Shown here one piece after another: positions 1 to 8,319 of a stretch of 64,000 bases of DNA (position 1 is its first letter; each line of letters opens with the position of its first letter). The stretch lies in contig CAYQNW010000008.1 in the NCBI GenBank assembly GCA_964418885.1, positions 1 through 64,000 on the forward strand. The letters are read 5' to 3'. The translations under genes were made by a program, and so were the position numbers. Source of the stretch: BMS3ABIN03 sp964418885 (lineage in GTDB: Bacteria > Bacteroidota > Ignavibacteria > Ignavibacteriales > Ignavibacteriaceae). The notes below the pieces were generated by a model. It was not told the origin of the DNA. It worked only from the letters and a program-made list of their open reading frames with translations, and did no database searches.

Positions 1-227
1 TTGAATATGATATAGTGGAAAAGATAACGAGCGTATATTCAACTCAGAAAGTTTATAGCGATATATCGGATAGAGTATTCCAGGAACTGGTGTTCTTTGT
101 ACCAAATAATAACCGTGAAGAGATGAAAAACCAGCTTATGAAACAGAAAGTATATCTATATAATCTTATCTCGATAGAAGAGCAGCTTATTGAAGAGTAT
201 AAAAAGTTTTTGAAGGAGAATTTATAA
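1..227 (+). CDS. C-terminal end of an unidentified protein (5' truncated by window)
   Basis: The reading frame is open to the left edge (codons from position 3), so this is the last ~75 residues of a longer gene. A GTG at 15 is probably internal. The tail is rich in charged and hydrophobic residues and ends in a Lys/Glu-rich helix (EEYKKFLKENL). I do not recognise the family. It runs convergently toward the DGQHR/HEPN-like pair, and only 80 bases separate the two stop codons, so it could belong to the same accessory island. Nothing visible supports a function. Confidence 0.45.
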   Translation, partial: EYDIVEKITSVYSTQKVYSDISDRVFQELVFFVPNNNREEMKNQLMKQKVYLYNLISIEEQLIEEYKKFLKENL

Positions 228-307
228 ATAATCTAAATGTATATTATTTCAAGCGAACCTACAGTTTTTACAATAAAATAATAATTTGATATAGAAAGAC
301 AATGGTC

Positions 308-1117
308 TTATAATTTTAAAGCATTAGCAATAGAAAGAAGTTTATCATTCACTGTTAACAATTCAATAATCTTTTTTCTCTGTCCATCGTCTAGATTTAT
401 TTTGATTCCAGCATTTTTCAAGTCATTGTAAGTCAATATTATCCTTTTTATTGGAGCTGCCATACAAGAATGCTCCTCTTGAAAACAAAGAATGTATTTA
501 TCATTTATATATTCAGTTATAAGATCGTCTAGATTTCTTTGTTTTATTTTCTCAATAATATGATACCAAAAGTATGGATTGTTTGGCTCTTGAAAACTTC
601 TTTCTCTATATTGAACTTGTTCTCTCCTATGCATAAGCCAAATATAAACGGACTCATCTTCAATCATATTTGTTAATAAAATATCATTTGGAAATAAATC
701 TTGAAAATGGAAAATTGTTCCGCTATGATCTGAATTGTATCCTTTAGGACTCTTCTTAACTGGCTTTGCCCCTTCGCGAGCAAAAAGATAAAATAGTGAC
801 TTATTTCGAATCATAGCAATTCCCTTAGAAGCAAGAGACGCTTTAATAAAATAATAAACACTATAATATAATTTAATAGTTGCCCAAGAGTAGTAGGATC
901 TTGATGTTGAGTTTAATGCTTCTGATAAACTTAATAATCCCTTAAAAAATAAATCAGTTGCATCCTCTAATAAATCATAAGAGAGTTGATTGGCTTGACC
1001 TCTAGACAAAGTGTAATTTTTGAAATCTGAGTGAAACCATTTATTTAAGTCCCCAGTACAATTTAAATACTCCTCACAACGTAATTGAGCACGTCCCCTC
1101 TTAAAACTCATAATCAT
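308..1117 (-). CDS. HEPN-like protein paired with DGQHR protein
   Basis: Hypothetical protein of 269 residues. Residues ~45-100 read like the first helices of a HEPN domain: a helix followed by an aromatic-rich YYSWATIKLYYSVYYF stretch, resembling the usual AYYAMFHAA pattern. A DHSGTIFHF segment (~130-138) and a RREQVQYRERSF segment (~164-175) match the THxGxxxxF and R..ADY...F positions of such domains. A clear R-x4-6-H ribonuclease motif is not obvious, so catalytic activity is uncertain. The start overlaps the end of the upstream DGQHR gene by 17 bases (or less if the third-codon ATG is used), so the two are almost certainly co-translated. The HEPN assignment is inference from pattern. Confidence 0.6.
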   Translation of the reverse strand: MIMSFKRGRAQLRCEEYLNCTGDLNKWFHSDFKNYTLSRGQANQLSYDLLEDATDLFFKGLLSLSEALNSTSRSYYSWATIKLYYSVYYFIKASLASKGIAMIRNKSLFYLFAREGAKPVKKSPKGYNSDHSGTIFHFQDLFPNDILLTNMIEDESVYIWLMHRREQVQYRERSFQEPNNPYFWYHIIEKIKQRNLDDLITEYINDKYILCFQEEHSCMAAPIKRIILTYNDLKNAGIKINLDDGQRKKIIELLTVNDKLLSIANALKL

Positions 1118-2153
1118 CTTGTGCCGGAAGAGATTTTAATAAATTCGATTCAAGATATTCTTTTATATACTTCCTTCGTGTTCGACCCTCTATTTGTTTA
1201 ACTTCTTCTCGTGTTAATAGAGAGTCCTGATTTAATTGTAATAATTTTTTAAATGTACTAATCTTAAAAGATTTTTGTTGAACACAATAAGGAATAAAAG
1301 TATTTGCAAGGGCTTCTATCGCACCATAAAATCCGGCACTAGTTAAAAAAGGATTTTTTGTTTTGTCATTCCAAATACCATCTCTATCATAATAATATTT
1401 TAATGCGGTGAAATAATTTAAAATTACTGTTCTTTGGTTTTGTAGTTTTGTAAGATTACGCTGTGCAAATATACCACCAGATTCTAAATGCTTCTTTAAA
1501 CTTCCAATTACTGAAGCTAAATCTATTATTCCTACCCCCCGTGGTTTACCTGGATATTTTATTGCTCCATAGTAAGGCGAATCTTCATTTTCATTTAATT
1601 CTACAGCAATATCATTTGCTCTATTAATTATGTGGTCAAGATTATCTTCAACCTCACCAAACAGATCATAAATAAGACTTCTAGGGACAGGTTTTTGTTC
1701 AGAGTTTATATTTAAGAATATCGCTGCTGCATTTTTGGTACTTAGCCCAATAGTAATCGAAACAAGTATCGATTGTTCACCAATATCTGGATTTTCAGTA
1801 ACTGCCTCCTCAAGTCCCGCTAATCTGTGTTGTCCATCAATTACCTGTGCAGCTGCAATTCGGTGTGGAATCGATACCAAACCATTCCTATAAATTGGTT
1901 TAGATTTAGAATGTGTCCAATTTAAAATAAAAGTGTTCATAAACATATTACCGGCAAGAACAAAATCTTTTATAGATTTAATTCTATGCTTATTAAGTAC
2001 TCTTTGAATAGCCCCCTCCTCTTCATCTTTACCTCGCACTGCGACATAATATATATTTAAGACGGTTTTAACTTTCATAGCAAGGGTTATGAATTCAATC
2101 TCACCAAATTTTGTTTTTATAGCTTTGTGTTTAGTTCGAATTATTCTAGCCAT
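1101..2153 (-). CDS. DGQHR domain-containing protein (DndB-like)
   Basis: 350-residue protein with the signature DGQHR at residues 106-110 (context AAQVIDGQHRLAGL) and the second family block FLNINSEQKPVPRSL at ~146-160. Both are typical of the DGQHR/DndB family, a ParB-like fold. DndB proteins regulate phosphorothioate DNA modification and related members sit in other DNA modification or defence loci. No dndCDE, queuine-like or restriction genes are visible here, so this is not a standard Dnd system. It is the first gene of a two-gene unit with the HEPN-like protein. No Shine-Dalgarno is obvious before the ATG. The family call is firm; the cellular role is unknown. Confidence 0.85.
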   Translation of the reverse strand: MARIIRTKHKAIKTKFGEIEFITLAMKVKTVLNIYYVAVRGKDEEEGAIQRVLNKHRIKSIKDFVLAGNMFMNTFILNWTHSKSKPIYRNGLVSIPHRIAAAQVIDGQHRLAGLEEAVTENPDIGEQSILVSITIGLSTKNAAAIFLNINSEQKPVPRSLIYDLFGEVEDNLDHIINRANDIAVELNENEDSPYYGAIKYPGKPRGVGIIDLASVIGSLKKHLESGGIFAQRNLTKLQNQRTVILNYFTALKYYYDRDGIWNDKTKNPFLTSAGFYGAIEALANTFIPYCVQQKSFKISTFKKLLQLNQDSLLTREEVKQIEGRTRRKYIKEYLESNLLKSLPAQDDYEF

Positions 2154-2252
2154 TTGATAATCTCACTGTTGATAATTTATTTAACTCGTCTTGAAAATGA
2201 ATTTGTAACTTAAATTAATTTTAGAAAAGCATCAACTTGTTGCCTTCAAGGG

Positions 2253-2657
2253 TTAACCTGCTTCACTTATCTCTAAAAGATGACCATCGGGATCGCGGAA
2301 GAAACAGCGGACTTCATAGCCCCAATCTACAGGAGGAGTTAGAAACTCTGCGCCTCGTTCTTTTAGTGTTTCATAGGCTTTCCTGCAATCGGGCACTCTT
2401 ATTGTCATCGAGTGACTAACTGCATCAGGATTTTCAGGCGAGGTAAAAGTTATGGTTGGTTTATCTTTTGTTGGTCCCCCGCGCGTTACAAGAAGCAGCC
2501 ACGCACCTAAAAATTTTAACACGCAGGAAGTGCCGCCGTACTCCCTGTAAACTTCTGCTCCAAGTATTTCTGTATAATACTTTCGTGAGCGTTCAATGTC
2601 GCTTACCACAAGAATGTGGGTTAGCTCCATTCCCTCATTTGGAAAATCATTCGTCAT
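2253..2657 (-). CDS. VOC (glyoxalase/dioxygenase superfamily) protein
   Basis: 134 residues forming one vicinal-oxygen-chelate module: an N-terminal half with VVSDIERSRKYYTEILG and a C-terminal half ending CFFRDPDGHLLEIS. The pattern of paired beta-alpha-beta-beta-beta units and the terminal DPDGHxxE motif (metal-binding Glu) define the family. Substrate cannot be told from sequence; members include glyoxalases, fosfomycin/bleomycin resistance proteins and extradiol dioxygenases. The length is normal for a stand-alone VOC protein. A start at the first Met gives a nine-residue lead; the internal Met before ELTHILVV is an alternative. It lies alone, downstream of the GNAT gene on the same strand, separated from it by a cruciform-forming repeat. 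Confidence 0.85.
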   Translation of the reverse strand: MTNDFPNEGMELTHILVVSDIERSRKYYTEILGAEVYREYGGTSCVLKFLGAWLLLVTRGGPTKDKPTITFTSPENPDAVSHSMTIRVPDCRKAYETLKERGAEFLTPPVDWGYEVRCFFRDPDGHLLEISEAG

Positions 2658-2686
2658 ATTAATTTACTCCACTTAATCACTATCAG

Positions 2687-2722
2687 ATTCTGGACTCACC
2701 GCCAAAGGCGGATCGCCAGAAT
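2687..2722. repeat. Nested intergenic inverted repeat
   Basis: Outer arms ATTCTGG (2687-2693) and CCAGAAT (2716-2722) enclose inner arms CCGCC (2699-2703) and GGCGG (2707-2711) with an AAA loop. The GC-rich core stands out in AT-rich DNA. It lies just downstream of the GNAT stop codon but no T-run follows on either strand, so a dispersed palindromic element is more likely than an intrinsic terminator. Confidence 0.6.
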
Positions 2723-2732
2723 GACAAATTGT

Positions 2733-3260
2733 TTATTTTGAATCTGAAACTGTTTTTTTCATTATAAAATCGGTTTGTAATTCATCCCCCATCTTAAACG
2801 GATGCCGTCCGTCTTCATAAAATCCAAGTCGTTTATAAAAAGCTATTGCATTTATATTTTTCTCCCAGACCCCAAGCCACACGTAATTCTTTTTCATTTC
2901 TTTCGCCAACTGAATTGCATAGTTTATTAATTGCCGTCCTAGTCCTTTTCCTTTAAATTCTTTCTTAATATAAATTCGTTCTACTTCAATTGAATCAGGA
3001 TTATTAATGTCGGTTTGTGAAGGTGATTCGTTTATTTTAAGATAACCTGCTAACTCATCATCTGCATAAAGAAAGAAAAACCGGCTATCCATGTTCCGCA
3101 GTTCTTCTTCAAGCTTCTCCATATTAAACGCCTCCTCAACATATTTATCCATTGTTTCTTTTATGTTCATCGACTGAAATGCATCTACAAACGTCTCATA
3201 TGAAATTTCCAGCAACGTCTTTAACTCATCTAATGTACATTTTCTTATCGAGGTTTTCAT
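2733..3260 (-). CDS. GNAT family N-acetyltransferase
   Basis: About 175 residues from the ATG at 3260 (MKTSIRKCTLDELKTL); a longer frame starting at 3296 overlaps the neighbouring gene and lacks family similarity. GNAT features: N-terminal beta strand, the acetyl-CoA pyrophosphate loop in VERIYIKKEFKGKGLGRQL (motif A, R/Q-x-x-G-x-G/A form as KGKGLGRQL), and motif B with NINAIAFYKRLGFYEDGRH. Such enzymes transfer acetyl from acetyl-CoA to an amine; the substrate is unknown. The C-terminus FYEDGRHPFKMGDELQTDFIM resembles spermine/spermidine-type and PaiA-like acetyltransferases, but that is only a hint. Confidence 0.88.
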   Translation of the reverse strand: MKTSIRKCTLDELKTLLEISYETFVDAFQSMNIKETMDKYVEEAFNMEKLEEELRNMDSRFFFLYADDELAGYLKINESPSQTDINNPDSIEVERIYIKKEFKGKGLGRQLINYAIQLAKEMKKNYVWLGVWEKNINAIAFYKRLGFYEDGRHPFKMGDELQTDFIMKKTVSDSK

Positions 3261-3276
3261 TAGAGTGCAAAATGGA

Positions 3277-3543
3277 CTAAACCAAATGGAAAACAATTAT
3301 AACAGCGGTAACGATAAATATCGCTGCAATCCAGTACCAGGTTGTTGCTATTTTTTTGTTTTTATGTTTTGCCAGAACACCTTCATAAACTACCGCTACA
3401 AAAGGCGGTATAGCAGATGGCAGGTAACCAATAGGTTCAGGCAGAATTCTTTTAGAGAAATAAGCCAAAACAATTATGCTCACACCGGCAGCAAACGCAA
3501 TCTGTATATGCGGTGATTTAATAAATTCTTTTAACTTTTTCAT
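3277..3543 (-). CDS. Small two-helix membrane protein
   Basis: 88 residues with a hydrophobic segment at ~14-30 (IQIAFAAGVSIIVLAYF), a Pro-rich bend, and a second at ~68-87 ending at the C-terminus (WYWIAAIFIVTAVIIVF). A basic stretch (KHKNKK) between them would face the cytoplasm by the positive-inside rule. Family not recognised. It precedes the GNAT gene with 16 bases between its stop and the chosen GNAT start, so the two may be co-transcribed. Confidence 0.6.
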   Translation of the reverse strand: MKKLKEFIKSPHIQIAFAAGVSIIVLAYFSKRILPEPIGYLPSAIPPFVAVVYEGVLAKHKNKKIATTWYWIAAIFIVTAVIIVFHLV

Positions 3544-3571
3544 TCTAAAACCTTAACTATAAATTTAAATG

Positions 3572-3671
3572 NNNNNNNNNNNNNNNNNNNNNNNNNNNNN
3601 NNNNNNNNNNNNNNNNNNNNNNNNNNNNNNNNNNNNNNNNNNNNNNNNNNNNNNNNNNNNNNNNNNNNNNN
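3572..3671. other. Assembly gap (100 N)
   Basis: Exactly 100 N. The flanks share no obvious repeated sequence, so unlike two other gaps in this window the true distance is unknown. The small membrane protein gene at its right flank runs into it. Confidence 0.99.
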
Positions 3672-3775
3672 ATTTCTCCGAAACCTTTAACAACATTTGC
3701 AGTAGGAAACAGGTGAGCAACTCCCCATAAAAAGGGTAGAGATGCTCCGACATAAAGTAAAACAGCATTAGGCAT
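3672..3775 (-). CDS. Small membrane protein, C-terminus lost in gap
   Basis: Only the first ~34 residues are present (MPNAVLLYVGASLPFLWG, then VAHLFPTANVVKGFGE) before the frame enters the N run. The ATG at 3775 is chosen because AGGAGG stands five bases upstream; a GTG two codons earlier overlaps that ribosome site. The segment with a hydrophobic helix and AHLFPT..VVKGFG is a pattern I associate with short integral membrane proteins of Bacteroidota, function unknown. The missing portion cannot be reconstructed from the other side of the gap. Confidence 0.6.
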
Positions 3776-3864
3776 AGTCACCTCCTCTGTTAATTATGCG
3801 GTAACTTAAATCAAAATCATGAAAGCATCAATTTTTTTCAATTCATTTTAGCTAAGTTCCATTT

Positions 3865-4371
3865 TTATTTTACATCTGAAGTAATGCGTGCTAACGGTCC
3901 CGGTGTGCTTTCCTCACCTATCTCAGCAATAATCTTTCCTTCATTATTAAACTGAATAAGTGTGATACCGCCCCAGTTGTATACAAGACTATCAGGCTGT
4001 TCACCCGGCGACCCTGAAGCAACATTACGTGCACTGAAGCTCCATAAAAAAACCACGTTATTTCCTTCTGCAACTGTATTGTGAATTGTTAGTTTCGTTT
4101 CTTTCCATTTATCACAGAAATGTGTAATAAATTGTTTTGCTGAATCTTTTCCCCGGATAACAGGCGTACCAAATAACTTTTCAAAAATTGGGTAACTTAT
4201 TTTAATACTTTCAGCGGTTAGTTCGTCAATCACTGATGGATCACAGCCGTACTCACCACGAATGAATCTCTCTGCATTGACTTTGTATTTACTTTCGTTG
4301 TTAGTAATTGTGCTTTTACATGAACTTAACAAAAGCAATAACAATACTATAAACAGATATTTATACATCAT
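3865..4371 (-). CDS. NTF2-like (SnoaL/DUF4440-type) lipoprotein
   Basis: ~168 residues from the tandem ATGs at 4371/4368, preceded by AAAGGA. The N-terminus is a lipoprotein signal (YKYLFIVLLLLLLSSCKS) with the lipobox LSSC, so the mature protein is lipid-anchored. The rest resembles an NTF2-like cone: helical start with FIRGEYGCDPSVIDEL, a PVIRGKDSAKQFI turn, then antiparallel strands ending FNNEGKIIAEIGEEST. Such domains bind small ligands or act as polyketide-cyclase-like folds; no specific activity can be claimed. A second NTF2-like lipoprotein lies at 8676-9194. Confidence 0.75.
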   Translation of the reverse strand: MMYKYLFIVLLLLLLSSCKSTITNNESKYKVNAERFIRGEYGCDPSVIDELTAESIKISYPIFEKLFGTPVIRGKDSAKQFITHFCDKWKETKLTIHNTVAEGNNVVFLWSFSARNVASGSPGEQPDSLVYNWGGITLIQFNNEGKIIAEIGEESTPGPLARITSDVK

Positions 4372-4432
4372 TAATCCTTTCAATAAATTAGTCAAAAACA
4401 AGGTTTAAATAAAAAATCAAAAAAAACATCAA

Positions 4433-5046
4433 CTAAATATTGAGAGCAACGATTGCAACAATAACCTGCAACGCAACACCGGTTATTATGCTTAAAATTC
4501 TTTGTTGTTCCGGTAAGAGAGGATAAAAGTTTTTTATAACCACAAAACCCAGTGGAAGGTAAATAACAAAACTTGTAAAAGTGCCGGGAGAGTATGAAAC
4601 AGTCAGCAGGCTGGCAGTGATATGAACGATTCCATTTACAAAGAAAAGTACACCGAGAGCAGCAATTAAAAAACCATTTAATTTGTCTAAACTGTATAGC
4701 ATCACTATAAGCACAACCGCTGCCAATCCAAATGAATTGATAATTATAAAATCACCTGAAGATAAATTAGCTTTCATCACTTCAGAAAACCAATTGGCAA
4801 ANNNNNNNNNNNNNNNNNNNNNNNNNNNNNNNNNNNNNNNNNNNNNNNNNNNNNNNNNNNNNNNNNNNNNNNNNNNNNNNNNNNNNNNNNNNNNNNNNNN
4901 NTAAAATCACCTGAAGATAAATTAGCTTTCATCACTTCAGAAAACCAATTGGCAAATCCTTCACCTACGAAATACTCATCAAGCAAATGAAGCAGGTAAC
5001 CTACCGGTATGAACCATGCAATATGTTTGAGTTTTAATTTATTCAC
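4433..5046 (-). CDS. HXXEE-like integral membrane protein (split by artefactual gap)
   Basis: The two halves join in frame once the 55-base overlap around the gap is collapsed, giving about 152 residues. The N-terminal part has HIAWFIPVGYLLHLLDEYF; the HLLDE and neighbouring acidic residues resemble the HXXEE family of four-helix membrane proteins with putative metal-binding His/Glu. Three or four hydrophobic helices follow, including one with a buried Asn/His (FFVNGIVHITASL). No enzymatic role is established for the family. As printed the gene looks broken, but it is probably intact in the organism. Confidence 0.6.
4747..4956. repeat. 100-N gap flanked by identical 55-bp contig overlap
   Basis: Bases 4747-4801 and 4902-4956 are identical over 55 positions and stand directly on each side of the 100 N at 4802-4901. 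The same arrangement with the same length occurs at 15719-15928. This is what two contigs from a k=55 graph look like when a scaffolder inserts a default gap instead of merging them, so the repeat is not biological. Confidence 0.95.
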
Positions 5047-5078
5047 TAAGCTATTCCTGAATCAGGATTTTTATAAAA

Positions 5079-6011
5079 CTATTTAGAATTTTTTATTACG
5101 TTAAATTTAAAAACATCCGGTCTTGAGTAATGTCCGGCAGCATCAAACATTCTTTTTGCTTTTATTATATCATCAAGATTTATTTCAGCGTAGAGAATTT
5201 CTTCCTTTTTTTCCACAGGACCAGCTATAATATCACCATTAGGATTTACAATACAGCTATTACCGGTATTTATCCATTCTCTTCCTTCGGGATACAGCTT
5301 TTTAAATTCATACCGATCGGGAATATCTTTCATTCTTATTGCCATACAACTGCTGATTACAAAAACACCACCTTCGCGTGCAATATGCTTTAAGCTTGTA
5401 AGCCATTTTTCACTTTTATCCCACGTTGGCGAAACAAGTATTTGAGCACCTCCATAATACATTGCCTGGCGGGCTAACGGCATTAGATTTTCCCAGCAGA
5501 TTAACGCACCAATTTTCCCGATTGATGAATTGAAAACATTGAGTGTGTTTCCATCTCCATAAGCCCAGATTAATCTTTCACCTCCGGTTGGTATTAATTT
5601 ACGATGCTTCCCTGTTATTTTACCTTTATCATCAATAAATAAAAGAGTATTGAACAGGCTTGCATCACTCGATTCCGTATTTTTTTCATTAACACCTATG
5701 GCAACATTAATTTTAGCCTGCCTTGCTGCATTGCATAATTTAGAAGTTAGTTTATCAGGAATGGTTAATGAATTCTGAACAAGTTCAGAATATAGATCAT
5801 TAAGAATTTTAGCTTTGCTATTAGGTACAATCCAAACCCAATCAGGATAGCCGGATACAAATGCCTCGGGAAATACTACCAGCTTGGCACCTTTCTTTCC
5901 GGCTTGCAGGATCAGCTTACACGCTTTTTCTACAGTCTTTTCTTTATTCAAAAAAACCGGTGCTGCCTGAACAGAAGCAATCTTAAATATATTTTCAAAT
6001 TTTTTACTCAT
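5079..6011 (-). CDS. Carbon-nitrogen hydrolase, nitrilase type
   Basis: 310-residue member of the nitrilase superfamily. All three catalytic positions are visible: Glu in VVFPEAFVSGYPDW (~48), Lys in GKHRKLIPTGGERL (~136), and Cys in IGALICWENLMPLARQAMY (~171). The CWEN form and GERLIWAYGDG loop are characteristic of true nitrilases and cyanide/aliphatic nitrile hydrolases, as opposed to amidases or beta-ureidopropionases. It would convert a nitrile to the acid and ammonia in the cytoplasm. It is slightly shorter than many bacterial nitrilases (~330-350). It stands alone between a membrane protein and a cyclase; no nitrile pathway neighbours are seen. Confidence 0.88.
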   Translation of the reverse strand: MSKKFENIFKIASVQAAPVFLNKEKTVEKACKLILQAGKKGAKLVVFPEAFVSGYPDWVWIVPNSKAKILNDLYSELVQNSLTIPDKLTSKLCNAARQAKINVAIGVNEKNTESSDASLFNTLLFIDDKGKITGKHRKLIPTGGERLIWAYGDGNTLNVFNSSIGKIGALICWENLMPLARQAMYYGGAQILVSPTWDKSEKWLTSLKHIAREGGVFVISSCMAIRMKDIPDRYEFKKLYPEGREWINTGNSCIVNPNGDIIAGPVEKKEEILYAEINLDDIIKAKRMFDAAGHYSRPDVFKFNVIKNSK

Positions 6012-6058
6012 AGATCTGCCTCATTGTTTTGATTACTGTATTTGCAGTATGTAAATAA

Positions 6059-7114
6059 TTATGAATCTTCGGCAATACCTTTCAATCCGTATATTTTTAC
6101 TTTTTCCTGTTTGCCTTTCAATTGAAGTTCACCGATATATTCAATTTTCAGGTATTCAGGTATTTTTACCTTTTCTTTCATATGCTCTGTAATCATAAGA
6201 CACTGATCGTATTTATTGCATTCAGCCTGAACTCTTGCCGTTGTGTTCAATACGTCTCCATGGTAGGCTACTTCTTTTTTTATTGTCCCGATCCACGTAA
6301 CTGAAACACTGCCCGAATGCATGGCAGCTTTGAATTGCGGATAGACTCCATACTTTTTCAAATACTTTTCTTTTTTGAGTTCCATAGTGTTTCTGATATC
6401 AAAAAAGCAATTAATACAACGGGAATCTTTCACTCCAACATCAAATGCCCAGGTTAAAATTATTTCATCACCAATGTACTGGTAGATTTCCGCTCTCGAC
6501 ATCAGGATTGCATCGGTCATGTCTTCGTAATAATCTATCAAGAACGAACTATATTTTATATTACCAAGTTTTTCAGCAATAGCTGTTGAAGATTTTAAAT
6601 CGATAAAAAGAAATATTTTATTAATTTCTTCCGGACTGTGATACTTCCCTGAAACATATTTTATAAGATCGCCAGGTCTGTGTAATCTTCTTACCTGAAT
6701 AATTGAAATCAATGCAAATGAAATAATTATAATTATAATCAGATCACGCAGATAATATTCTTTATAAAGAGTAACATAAACCGCTTCATTTATAGAGTAA
6801 TCATTCGTCAAATAATTGCTTGCGGAATTAATCAGCAATTCATAAAAAGCGAAGACGAATGAATAAACGAACGTTCTGAATAATAGAAGAAAGAGATAAG
6901 TTTTACTTCTGAATTTTCCTAGAAATAAAAATTCTTCACAAAGTCCAATTGTAGTGCCTACCAGGAATCCAACGAAGAATCCCCTTACTGTGGGGGCAAG
7001 AAAATCTATATCATCGATTTCATGAAGAATGTAACCGATCACCGTTCCCGCTACAGTTCCGATTACGGTAAAGAATAGAACATTCTTTAGTTTATAATTC
7101 CTTGTGATTGACAT
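6059..7114 (-). CDS. Membrane-anchored class III adenylate/guanylate cyclase
   Basis: 351 residues. The N-terminal half (~1-150) has several hydrophobic helices rich in aromatic residues. The C-terminal ~190 residues are a class III nucleotidyl cyclase domain: first metal Asp in FLFIDLKSSTAIAEKLG, second in YQYIGDEIILTW, and the transition-state Asn/Arg pair in HGDVLNTTARVQAEC. It ends with the usual YIGELQLKGKQEKVKIYGL, the substrate-loop/GKxxPV-type tail. It should make cAMP or cGMP from the membrane; which one is not decided. A membrane domain followed by a cyclase without HAMP is common in this group. The length is compact. A separate CYTH-fold protein occurs at 63085. Confidence 0.88.
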   Translation of the reverse strand: MSITRNYKLKNVLFFTVIGTVAGTVIGYILHEIDDIDFLAPTVRGFFVGFLVGTTIGLCEEFLFLGKFRSKTYLFLLLFRTFVYSFVFAFYELLINSASNYLTNDYSINEAVYVTLYKEYYLRDLIIIIIISFALISIIQVRRLHRPGDLIKYVSGKYHSPEEINKIFLFIDLKSSTAIAEKLGNIKYSSFLIDYYEDMTDAILMSRAEIYQYIGDEIILTWAFDVGVKDSRCINCFFDIRNTMELKKEKYLKKYGVYPQFKAAMHSGSVSVTWIGTIKKEVAYHGDVLNTTARVQAECNKYDQCLMITEHMKEKVKIPEYLKIEYIGELQLKGKQEKVKIYGLKGIAEDS

Positions 7115-7327
7115 TCAATTACTATTATTTGTTAAACTACTTTATTAATCCTGATAAAGAATACCAGGAAAAAGAGCCGGAGAAGAAGAGAAACATCAAA
7201 ATTTTTATTCCGGGTATATAACCACAAGTTGCGAAAAGAGATCATTAAGATAAGTGTAATGAGGGAAAGCAGCAAAGAAACATTGTAAAATGAGTGGAGG
7301 ATCAGGAAAGCATTTTTAGCAGGAATT

Positions 7328-7355
7328 ACGGCAGCTTACACTTGCAAGCTGCCGT
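7328..7355 (-). terminator. Hairpin after NmrA-like gene
   Basis: Perfect 10-bp arms ACGGCAGCTT (7328-7337) and AAGCTGCCGT (7346-7355) around an 8-base loop, 10 bases beyond the stop codon at 7366. The following bases on the minus strand are not a clean T-run, so this may be a stabilising 3' hairpin or a weak terminator. Confidence 0.5.
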
Positions 7356-7365
7356 GTTAAATAAT

Positions 7366-8319
7366 TTAATTTCCCAAAGGAATTTTATCTTTATTTTTTT
7401 CTACCCAGCTTTCGAAACTTTGCAGCGAAGGATTTAACGATTTTGCCAATTCTATGCTTCGGGATTTGCAATAATCCTCTTCAAATTCAGCTTTGAATTG
7501 GTACATATTGCCCATATCATCTGCACCCGGAAAATCGAAGCTTCTGTAGACATCCGGTGTAACGGGATTATAAACAACTTCCTTGCCTAATGCTTTTGAA
7601 AATCCTTCGGCAAACTGTTTACCTGTTAAATGTCCTCCTGCAATACCAACGGTTTTTCCTTTATATTTATCTCCACTTTTGAATATACCATAAGCGCATT
7701 TTCCTATGTCTTCCGCTGCAATTGATGGAAGCTTTTTATCTGCCATAGGTATTGAAAAAATTATTTGACCATCAGGTCCTTTTTGAGGTCCCTGTCCGAA
7801 GTAAATAAAATTTTCCCAGTAGAAAACGGTGTTAAATATTGTTGTAGGCACCCCGGATTCAATGAAATATTTATTGGACTCACCCTTTGCATCAAAGTGC
7901 GGAACTTTATAATTATCCTGTAAAGTCGGCATTCGGTCATCACTTAACGGAATCCATTTTCTTGTATCGTCAAGAGAAGACCAGATTATATGTTTAACAC
8001 CTGCTTGTTTTGCAGCTTCCGCCATATTCTTTGCATGTTGCTTTTCTTTTTCAGGTGAAAAGTGTTCCCAGAAAAATGTAACAGCGTAAACACCGTATGC
8101 TCCTTCGAAAGCTTTTTTAAGACTCTCAACATCATTAACATCAGCAGTTACCACTTCTGCACCTGCATTTGCCAGAGCTTTGGCTTTATCGGAATTTACA
8201 TTTCTTGTTATTGCACGGACTTTGAACTCACTTGATTTGTCTGCTAAAATTGCTCTTGCCAATCCCCCGCCCTGCGCACCTGTTGCTCCAACAACCGCAA
8301 TTATTTTCTTGTCAGCCAT
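7366..8319 (-). CDS. NmrA-like NAD(P)-binding protein
   Basis: 317 residues with an N-terminal Rossmann fold beginning MADKKIIAVVGATGAQGGGL (GxxGxxG nucleotide loop at ~11-17) and a following NADP-type basic stretch RAITRNVNSDKAKAL. The central region has the family's AVTFFWEHFSPEKE and the asymmetric active-site area lacking a strict YxxxK. It is closest to NmrA/HSCARG-type redox sensors and atypical short-chain reductases of about 300 residues. It may sense the NADPH/NADP ratio or reduce a small substrate; function unproven. A strong AAGGAG stands seven bases before the ATG, and a 12-bp palindrome lies 44 bases upstream. Confidence 0.85.
   Translation of the reverse strand: MADKKIIAVVGATGAQGGGLARAILADKSSEFKVRAITRNVNSDKAKALANAGAEVVTADVNDVESLKKAFEGAYGVYAVTFFWEHFSPEKEKQHAKNMAEAAKQAGVKHIIWSSLDDTRKWIPLSDDRMPTLQDNYKVPHFDAKGESNKYFIESGVPTTIFNTVFYWENFIYFGQGPQKGPDGQIIFSIPMADKKLPSIAAEDIGKCAYGIFKSGDKYKGKTVGIAGGHLTGKQFAEGFSKALGKEVVYNPVTPDVYRSFDFPGADDMGNMYQFKAEFEEDYCKSRSIELAKSLNPSLQSFESWVEKNKDKIPLGN

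Noticed and set aside
4747..4956. Tandem duplication in a membrane protein gene
   Set aside because: Same 55-base length as the second gap-flanking repeat and separated only by a default 100-N spacer; assembly overlap explains both.
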